Assembly (NCBI GenBank): GCA_030762935.1
Contig: CM060899.1
Coordinates: 17,467,001 to 17,531,000, forward strand
Reading direction: 5' to 3'
Source of the DNA: Hymenopus coronatus
Lineage: Eukaryota > Arthropoda > Insecta > Mantodea > Hymenopodidae
DNA: 64,000 bases
Part shown: piece after piece, positions 56,757 to 64,000 of the stretch
Layout of the letters: each line of letters begins with the position of its first letter
Position numbering within the stretch: position 1 is the first letter of the stretch
Translations under genes and position numbers: made by a program
Notes under the pieces: model-generated
Database searches by the model: none
What the model saw: only the letters and a program-made list of their open reading frames with translations
What the model was told of the DNA's origin: nothing

Positions 56757-58258
56757 CGTAAACAATAAAAAGACGCAATGATCGGCAGTGTTCGTTTTCT
56801 TATGTAGATTGTATATTATATACAAATTACATTATATAATTTATATATTTTATTTTATATATTTTATATATTTTATATATTTTATATTTTTATATATTCT
56901 TATATTTAGCCTCATAATCTCAGCACTATTTGTTTTCTCATAATAAAATAAATGGTTATAAATCCCTGTACATCATCGTGCGCACTCGGCAGTTTTCGTC
57001 AAACCTCGGTTGGTACTTCGAAAGCTGGGAGCTAATGAAAAGCAAGCCCCAATACCTGATTAATTCTTCAAATCTGATATTCTTTTTCAACGAAAATACC
57101 TGCTATGATTGAATCGATACATACGATTCTTTTCGATTCATGCGATTCTTTTCGATTCATGCAATTCTTTTTGAACAATGATTCAAGTTGAGACTAGCAC
57201 GATTCTCGCGATTCTTTTTTAACGACAGTTCGTGCCAAGATTGACACGATTCATACGATTCTTTCCTTGTAGTCGTTCATATGAACGATTCGTCCATGTC
57301 TATTTTAAACAGCCAGATAAGAGGTACCCGTCTCAGCTTGTGTCAACCAACCAGACATCCTCTGTTAAAACCACAAAGCGGAAGTAAGTCTTGCACCCAG
57401 CCGCCATCTTGTGGTACTGCTCGCATACACCATATGCAACATGTCAAATTAGTTGTTTTTCCAAACAACAAAGGACAATGGAAGGGAAGGGAAGAGAACT
57501 CTATTCGTATTAAATACAATCACATTTTTTGGCCTGTCTGAATTATTGATAAATTGGTATTATTGCTATAAACATCGTGGTAAAGTCATAACTTATTTTT
57601 GAGTGTAGTAAAATGTGCCATATTAATTAAGAATTTCGTTGCCCAAATCTACATAACCTACACTTCTACTTTCTGAATACTCTACACGTTCTTTCAATCA
57701 CATTTCATCAAAAGTAAGACACACAATTGGGGCAATACCCTTACGTTTACTTGCTTCATTTCTGATTACATTGAAGCTCATAACCCTTGTTCAGAGTTAA
57801 TGTTCATGTACCGAGAACGTATGGTTCTTGTAATTGACAATACATTATTAAAACATTCTTGAAGCAATTATGTCACCATCATTCCTAATTAACAAGCAAT
57901 GTAGAATCGTTCTGTTGATAAATAACGTATAACATACTTTGCTAAATATATCACCTAAAAATAACTAATTAAATACACCAATCTATGTATTCTACATTTC
58001 TTTTACTTTGTTTTTTGCGTCTACTATTCGAGAAACTACAACCAAACACCTTACACGTATGCCCAGTATACTGGTTTAAAACTTAGCCTAAATGTATTGC
58101 TTAATTGAACATTTAACACTACAAAATATTATTTTTGTTGCACATTTAACCCACAGAAAGCGTGTTCATCTCAAACATATAGTGGATAACTATGGCGGCT
58201 GCGCGAAAATCCTGCTTAAACAACCACAATGCATAAGCATAGGCATTTGCAATGTAAT
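56757..58258. other. AT-rich island with local tandem repeats
   Basis: 56811-56895 is TATATTTTATA-type satellite with a period near 11. 57116-57180 repeats a 19-bp unit (CGATTCTTTTCGATTCATG) about three times, with degenerate GATTC words continuing to 57290. The rest shows no gene or known repeat. Confidence 0.6.
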
Positions 58259-58268
58259 CTCTCTCTCG

Positions 58269-58299
<31 letters not shown>

Positions 58300-58300
58300 G
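58259..58300. repeat. (CT)n microsatellite
   Basis: 42 bp of CT with one GCTCC interruption. Confidence 0.95.
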
Positions 58301-58420
58301 TAACATAGAGACCTAGTAATATATCCATGTGCTGTCATCTGGTGGTAAAAATGAGTAACTAGCCTCTTCGAGCGGATGGAAGCTTGCACTCACCAGTGTC
58401 AAACATCCAGAGGAATTTTT

Positions 58421-59242
58421 ACTTTCTCTATACGTACTACGTACATAGTGTATAGAGAAGGTATTGCACTCCACCCAAAAATTCGATTCCGTGATTTCAC
58501 CGGAATTATGTTTTAGGGTCCCCTTTATCTAAAAAAAGCATTTTCGGAAGAAGGTCCGTGTGCGTGTGTGTGTGTGTCAGCGTGTCCGTGTGTCTGTGGA
58601 CTCGATAACTCAAAAACGAAAAGTCGGTAAAATACCAAACTTGGTATTTAAGTTTAGTATCTTCCAGGGATGCGACACAAAGATTTTGAGAAGAATCTTC
58701 CCACCCCAAACTACCCTTTACATGGAACTTTTTTCGTAAATTTTGATTTCTTCAAAAATGTCTGTAACGATTTTGATTAAACTATCGTATATTAAAGTTA
58801 TTTACCTGACCAGTAAAACGCATATCTTGAATTTTCTAGGAATAACCTCTAAAGACCTCCTTATTCTGGATGAATTTTGCCGAATTTTGTTTAACTGCTA
58901 AACCGTAAGAGATAGACAAAAAACTTACTGCACAAAAATGTAGATCTCGTCAAAATACAAAATATATCCGAGATATTCCTTGTTATTGGTTTCAGTTGTA
59001 AAGTACTTATACTTTTCTCAGGCAGTAAGCGTCCGCTTTTCTTTTGTTCTACTCCTGACAAAGTAAAGAAGCTGTTTGCAATTATGGTCGCATAACGATA
59101 GGTTCTAAAACATTTGACTACCACCTTAGCTTAGTGCATTCCCTTAGTTTTCTTCTACTTATAAGGAACCAAGTAATAATAACTAAGTAATAAGAAGTTT
59201 GTAGAGCCGCTAGAGAAAGTCATGTGAGTGTAACACATCAGA
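58421..59242 (-). mobile_element. hairpin repeat (-), type B, complete
   Basis: ACTTTCTCTATACGTACTAC, TACATAGTGTATAGAGAAGG, GT tract at 58557-58577, core, TGTTCTACTCCTGACAAAGT, 5' end GTCATGTGAGTGTAACACAT. Confidence 0.85.
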
Positions 59243-59810
59243 TTTTTACTTTTTCTATAGGCACTATTTACATAGTGTATAGAGAATGAATTGCACTCCA
59301 CCAAAAAATCCGATACCGAGATTTCACCGGAAATATATGTTTTAAGGTCCCCTTTATCTAAAAAAAGCATTTTCGGAAAAAGGTCCGTGTGTGTGTGTGA
59401 ACACGATAAGTCAAAAACGAAAAGTAGGTAAAATACCAAACTTAGTATTTAAGTTTTATCTTTAAGGGATGCGGCACGAAGATTTTGAGAAAAATCCCTC
59501 CACCCCCAACCACCCTTTACATGGAACATTTTTCGAAAATTTTGATTTTCTCAAAAATGGCTCTAACGATTTTGATTAAAATTTCATATATTAAATATAT
59601 TTAACTGACAAATAAAATGTATATCTTCAATTTTCTGGGAATATCCTCTGAAGAGTAGATTATTCTGGATGAATTTTACCAAATTTTGAATAACTACTAA
59701 ACCATAAGAGATGGACAAAAACTTACTACACAAAAAATGTAGATCACGTTAAAACATACTATGTTACATACATTTTTTTCGTGGAGCTCGTCGTTTTTGT
59801 GACATTCCTT

Positions 59811-60315
59811 TTTTTTTTTTTTTTTAATTATTCTTTATTTTAGGTCGCAGAACTACAAGGTCTTATAGTGACCACATTACAAATCTTGTTTACAGTTTTA
59901 CATCCCTAAAACAATGAAAATTTTGAACATAAGTAAATCATTATATACTCAAGGATTAAAATATACCTATAATGCTTATGACATATGAAAACAATAATTT
60001 AGTATAAAAATATAACAATATTAAAATTACATTACAACAAACAGTGACAGTTAAATTAGGTATAACATGTTAGTAATTATAATTCTGAGAGTTATATACA
60101 GTTATATAGATTTGACTAAACTTTTTGTGTCTGTAAGTGTTAATGCAAAGTTTTTTGAAACTGTGTGCTGTTTTCTGACATGCCTGGACACTGAAATATA
60201 ATATGCTTAACTGTAAGAGGACTTATACACAAATCAAAATGTGGTGGTGCTTCTTTTGACAGTAAATAGGAATGTGTTAGTTTTGTATGACCTATTCTTA
60301 ATCTTAGTATCTTAC
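59811..60315 (-). mobile_element. 5'-truncated LINE insertion with 8-bp duplication
   Basis: The host repeat is split by a 505-bp segment flanked by CATTCCTT (59803-59810 and 60316-60323). The plus strand opens with a T run of about 16 bases, which is the poly(A) tail of a minus-strand retroposon. The minus strand encodes the C-terminal end of a LINE ORF2. This is a textbook target-primed, 5'-truncated insertion, younger than the repeat copy it interrupts. Confidence 0.85.
60155..60313 (-). pseudogene. LINE ORF2 C-terminal fragment
   Basis: An open reading on the minus strand: KILRLRIGHTKLTHSYLLSK, then EAPPHFDLCISPLTVKHIIF and QCPGMSENS...FQKTLH before a stop. The pattern RLRIGHT..LTH..L, P..C, LTVKHI...CP is the conserved cysteine-rich tail after the RNase H or thumb region in Jockey-superfamily LINEs. 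One expected Cys appears as Phe. No polymerase or endonuclease residues are included. It is too short for the open-frame length cut-off but clear by motif. Confidence 0.75.
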
Positions 60316-60582
60316 CATTCCTTATTTTTGGTTTCTGCTATGAAAAACTTATACATTTCTCATACACGAATTTGTCAACTGCTATCCATACAAACAAAGG
60401 AACTTCAGTGACATAGCAGCCAGCTTTTGATTATCACTTTAACCTACTTACAAGGAAGCAAGTAATATGGCTATTTCTGCTAATTTTTTACTGATTAGCA
60501 TGAACTTAATAGAAGTATAAGCTTTTTAAGAATAATTTGTTGCTGAGATATAGAGAAAGTCATGTGAATGGAACACATCAGA

Positions 60583-60785
60583 TTTTTTGACATAGCGATA
60601 GCTTTTAAAAGACGCGACTGTCGCGTTAAGCTAGTTTATTCCTTATTTCGCTTCTGCTTACAAGAAAACAAGTAATAAGACAATTTCTCGATTAGCATGA
60701 TGTAGGTAAAAGACATATTTTGTAAGAATAGTTTTTTTACAGAACTGGCGGATAATCATGTTGAATGGAATACATCAGATTTTTT
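60583..60785 (-). mobile_element. hairpin repeat, 5' portion
   Basis: GACATAGCGATAGCTTTTAA, CGCTTCTGCTTACAAGAAAA, CGATTAGCATGATGTAGG, GTTGAATGGAATACATCAGA form a minus-oriented 5' portion directly after the preceding copy. Confidence 0.6.
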
Positions 60786-61430
60786 TCAGTTTTCTAATGT
60801 GAACGAATAATTATTTGTGGTCACTATTTTGAAACAGTTGTTGTAAATTTCCGATTGTACCTGTTATTCAACAAACTTATTTAATCCAAATTTTTAAAAT
60901 GAGTTTTCAGTGAAATCATGACTTTGACGCCACAGTAATATTCACTCAGTAAATACATCGTTAGAGTTTTAATATGACGAGTAAGTGCCCATAAATTATC
61001 GAACAGTTTGTGAATGTGTTCGTTGAAGCATCGAATGGGATTAACACATCCATAACTCATGTAATTGGGTGTTGCAACAATAATGAAAGATGATGATGCT
61101 GGCCGTAATATATTTTTAGGAAGCTGTTTTTGAATTAAATTAAATGGTCAATAATTTCAATATGAATATCGTACAGAGATAAAACCAGAATGGTCTCTGT
61201 TCAAAGTGGTTTTTACTTGCATTTAGTCGATAAGTTATTGATGTTGCAATGAATACGTTACAAAAATCCTCAGCTTAAGGACATTACAGCGAAGGTTATG
61301 GTATTATAACCTAATGCAGAACTGATAATATTTTCTCTGGCTACGATTTATACTTCGCCCTGGGCAATTAGATCAGCCATGTCCAAGCGCAGTCTATTTG
61401 AATTAGCATGAAGCAAAAAAAAAAAAAAAA
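60786..61430. other. unassigned spacer
   Basis: About 650 bp without recognised features. It ends in a 17-A run at about 61414. Confidence 0.35.
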
Positions 61431-61493
61431 ATCTCCGAAACAAATTATTGTTAAAAAGCTTATGCTTTTATTTACTTCATGCTAATTCAGAAA
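61431..61493 (+). mobile_element. hairpin repeat, short 5' fragment
   Basis: ATCTCCGAAACAAATTATTG, TTAAAAAGCTTATGCTTTTA, TTACTTCATGCTAATTCAG is family bases about 35-95, directly before a complete copy. Confidence 0.6.
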
Positions 61494-62378
61494 AATTTGA
61501 TGTGTTACACTCACATGACTTTCTCTAGCTGTTCTACAAACTTCTTACATAAGATTCTTCTTCTTTCTGCACCTTGCTAATCGTGGTACTCATTAGCACA
61601 ATGTTCTTATTATTTAGTTCCGTATCAATAGGATGAAAATAAGGGAATACACTAGGCTAAACCAATAGTCAAATGTTTTAAAAGCTGTAGTAATGCGATT
61701 GTCATTACAAATCGCTTCTTTTCTTGGATAGGAGTAGAACAAAAGAAAAACGGACACTCTCGTCTGAGAAAAGTATAAGTACTTCACAACTGAAACTAAT
61801 AACAATGAATACCTCGAAAACGGTAGGTCCACGAGAAAAATGTATATGACATAACTTTTGTATTTTTGCAAGACCTACATTTTTTGTATAGTAAGTTTTT
61901 GTCTATCTCTTACGGTTTACTAGTTATGGCAAATTAAGCAAAATTCATCCAGAATAAATAGCTCTTCAGAAGCTATTTCCAGAAAATTCAAGATATACAT
62001 TTTATTTGTTAGGTAAATATCTTTAATATATGATATTTTAATCAAAATCGTTATAGTCATTTTTAAGAAAATCAAAATTTTCGAAAAAAAGTTCCATGTA
62101 AAGAGTAGTTTGGGGTGGGGAATTTTTCTCAAAATCTTCGTGTCGCATCCCTGAAAGATACTAAACTTAAATAACAATTTTGGTATTTTAGCTACTTTTC
62201 GTTTTTGAGTTGTCCTGTTCACGGACACACGGAACTTTTTTTGAAAATGCTTTTTTTTCTTTTCTTTTTTTTTTAATACATAAACATATATTTCCGCTGA
62301 AATCTCGGTATGCAATTCTTTGGTGGAGTGCAATACCTTCTCTATACACTATGTACATGGTACGTATAAAGGAAGTAA
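61494..62378 (+). mobile_element. hairpin repeat (+), type B, complete
   Basis: AAATTTGATGTGTTACACTC, CTTTCTCTAGCTGTTCTACA, TTCTTGGATAGGAGTAGAAC, core, reduced CA block, stem CTATACACTATGTACATGGT, ending AAGGAAGTAA. The longest recurring frame (137 codons, 61920-62333 minus) lies here. Confidence 0.8.
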
Positions 62379-62995
62379 TAAGCTTTTCTAAAAATAGCTT
62401 ATTACAAACGGGTAGAGATAATGTATGAATGTAACACATCAAATTGTTTTAAATCCTGGTCATGCAAAGAATAGAGAACATTTAAATCATAACATTGTGA
62501 CCAGCTCTTAAAAGATTTAAGCTTTAGCTTAGTGCATTCCATTATGCGCCCTTTATCTCCAAGGAAATAAGTAATAAAAACATTTCTGCCAAAGTTTATC
62601 TCGATTAGCTACTTTTGCAAGAATATTTTGTTACATAATAGGTAGAGAAAGTCATGTGATATAACGTCACCCTCCGTGGTGTGATGGTTACCATGCTTAC
62701 TTCATATACCCATGGTCGCGGGTTCAAACCCGAACGAGGACGATGGATTTTTTCGGGCATAAGAATCCTTGAATCCTTTGCAAGACTTCCTTCGGAAGGG
62801 AAGTAAAGCCGTTGGGCCTGTGTCGTATGTTTATGGCATGTAAAGAACCTCAATTTTGATAAAGGGTTCTGAACAAAATTAGCCGATCTTTCACTCCCAA
62901 TATAGAATGGAATGCTGAGAACCACAGCAATTAAAGAGCGTCCATAAATAAAACTCCATTGTTATTTCCATGTGATATAACACATTAGATATTTT
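62379..62995 (-). mobile_element. hairpin repeat fragments carrying a SINE
   Basis: 62379-62445 is a type-B 5' end (AGCTTATTACAAACGGGTAG, GAATGTAACACATCAAAT). 62447-62665 plus 62982-62995 is another minus 5' portion (TTTATCTCGATTAGC, GTAGAGAAAGTCATGTGATA, ending CACATTAGATATTTTT), split by the SINE. Confidence 0.6.
62666..62968 (+). mobile_element. complete tRNA-derived SINE (family A) with perfect 13-bp duplication
   Basis: 303 bp flanked by CATGTGATATAAC on both sides (62653-62665 and 62969-62981). The head resembles a tRNA gene: CCTCCGTGGTGTGATGGTTA (box A region) and GGTTCAAACCC (box B, 62721-62731). The body has TTCGGAAGGG, GTAAAGCCGTTGG and GTAAAGAACCTCAA. The tail is GTCCATAAATAAAACTCC. 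It would be transcribed by polymerase III and mobilised by a LINE in trans. The intact duplication marks a recent insertion. Confidence 0.9.
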
Positions 62996-63684
62996 TAATT
63001 TTGACTCTTATAGCTTATGTTGTTATCCTTTCAAATAGACAAGAGCACTCAAGTTGCGCAGTACAAGGAGCGGGGGTAAGAGGTGGAGACTTGAAGTGAT
63101 AGCCATGCAGTACGCACAGTATCATGTAGTGCCACTGCACAATATGTTGACAGACACGCATCTCTTCTTCTTGATGATCTTCTTCTGTCAATAAGTGATA
63201 TAGTGGTTAGGTTGCTGAAGAATTGTGTAGAAAAGTTTCCTTTTACATAAATGCTTTCCTCTAGCAATTCTCGTAGTGAAGTAAAATAAATGACTTCTTT
63301 GGTCGAAGTTATTGAGAAGAATGTGTTTAGAAAGGGACGGTCGTTCAGCAATAATAATTTTAGCATGAAAAGAATTTTAGGAAAACGAAGATATCTCATT
63401 GTAGAATTCCTTAAGAGGTCTTCAACATAGATGTAGGTGCTATAATCCGTGTCTGTCATCTTGATGTATTGTTATATGTCTTTAAAGAGGCTGCATTTTT
63501 GGTGCCTTTGTACATTGTTGTAATTGTACAAGATGGACAGGTTATCCTCTTTGTCCATTATTGTCCATAGTCTATTTTTACAGATACATAATTCAGGTAA
63601 CCAACTTATCATCCTTTCTGATTCCATGATTTCTCTAAATTGACAAATTTATATACTGATTCAAGACATACAAATATTACACCA
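62996..63684. other. unassigned spacer
   Basis: A 136-codon minus frame (63049-63459) has no domain, signal peptide or familiar motif. I leave it uncalled. No repeats were recognised. Confidence 0.35.
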
Positions 63685-64000
63685 AACATCTGATGTGTTA
63701 CACTCACATGACTTTCTCTAGCTGCTCTACAAACTTCATACATAAGATTATTCTTCTTTATACACAACGCTAATCAACATAAATGTTAGCAGAATGTTAT
63801 TACTTAGTTCCTTATAAGTAGAAGAGAATAAGGGAATGCAGTATGCTAAAGTGATTGTCAAATGTTTTAAAAGCTATCGTTATGCGATTGTCATTGCAAA
63901 TCACTTCTTTGCTTGGCCAGTAGTAGAACAAAAGAAAAACAGACACTTCCTGTCTGAGAAAAGTTTAAGTACTTCACAATTGAAACCAATACCAAGGAAT
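63685..64000 (+). mobile_element. hairpin repeat (+), type B, cut by window edge
   Basis: AACATCTGATGTGTTACACT, GACTTTCTCTAGCTGCTCTA, TTCTTTGCTTGGCCAGTAGT, ending at the window edge in AATTGAAACCAATACCAAGG. Confidence 0.85.

Larger units (their letters stand above)
59248..60582 (-). mobile_element. hairpin repeat (-), interrupted by a LINE fragment
   Basis: Directly follows the previous copy head to tail (CAGATTTTTACTTTTTC). Stem ACTTTTTCTATAGGCACTAT, TACATAGTGTATAGAGAATG, GT tract 59385-59399, core to GACATTCCTT. A LINE insertion occupies 59811-60315. It then resumes TATTTTTGGTTTCTGCTATG to GTGAATGGAACACATCAGA. It is type A. Confidence 0.8.

Noticed and set aside
63049..63459. 136-codon minus-strand gene
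   Set aside because: No recognisable motif. Basic serine-rich end and chance length in low-stop sequence. Needs transcript evidence.

Overview
The window reads as AT-rich, repeat-dominated nuclear DNA of an arthropod, most likely an insect. The reasons are irritans-type mariner elements, a Jockey-clade LINE with a three-knuckle gag, tRNA-derived SINEs and abundant (CA)n/(GA)n tracts. No operons, Shine-Dalgarno sites or host protein-coding exons can be supported, and every recognisable coding sequence is a decayed transposon gene. The lineage call is inference only.

The dominant feature is one dispersed, non-coding repeat family, here called the hairpin repeat. A unit is about 0.8-0.9 kb. Its 5' end reads AATCTGATGTGTTCCATTCA, a GT/CA microsatellite lies close to its 3' end, and the 3' end is a palindromic stem-loop closing in GAGAAAGTA. 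Adding the intervals listed here gives about 30 kb, just under half the window, in more than 30 copies on both strands. Copies sit in T/A runs, lack a clear target-site duplication and are nested in one another up to three deep. Subterminal inverted repeats, an internal microsatellite and a terminal hairpin resemble the layout of non-autonomous Helentron-type (HINE/DINE-1-like) elements. In this answer '+' means 5' end left and hairpin right.

Layout: 1-8.4 kb holds hairpin repeats, a 707-bp palindromic mariner (1101-1807), a SINE, and a 188-bp insertion with a hammerhead-like motif. 8.5-20.3 kb is mostly hairpin repeats with several nests and a roughly 570-bp GTGA satellite. 20.7-21.7 kb is a 116-bp minisatellite in nine copies. 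22-36.9 kb has more hairpin repeats, a degenerate Tc1/IS630-like transposase fused to a mariner end (25.1-26.1 kb) and the 3' end of a CR1-like LINE (29.0-29.8 kb). 36.8-44 kb has microsatellites, SINEs, a full-length dead mariner (40366-41593) and a second palindromic mariner (43.3-43.96 kb). 44.7-49.2 kb is a dead Jockey-clade LINE on the minus strand. 50-64 kb has more hairpin repeats, another dead mariner (53.3-54.6 kb), a young 5'-truncated LINE insertion (59811-60315) and a complete SINE with a perfect 13-bp duplication (62666-62968).

The genes do not form a pathway. The LINEs could have supplied reverse transcriptase for the SINEs, and the mariner transposases could have mobilised their palindromic derivatives, but every transposase or polymerase copy here carries stops, frameshifts or lost catalytic residues.
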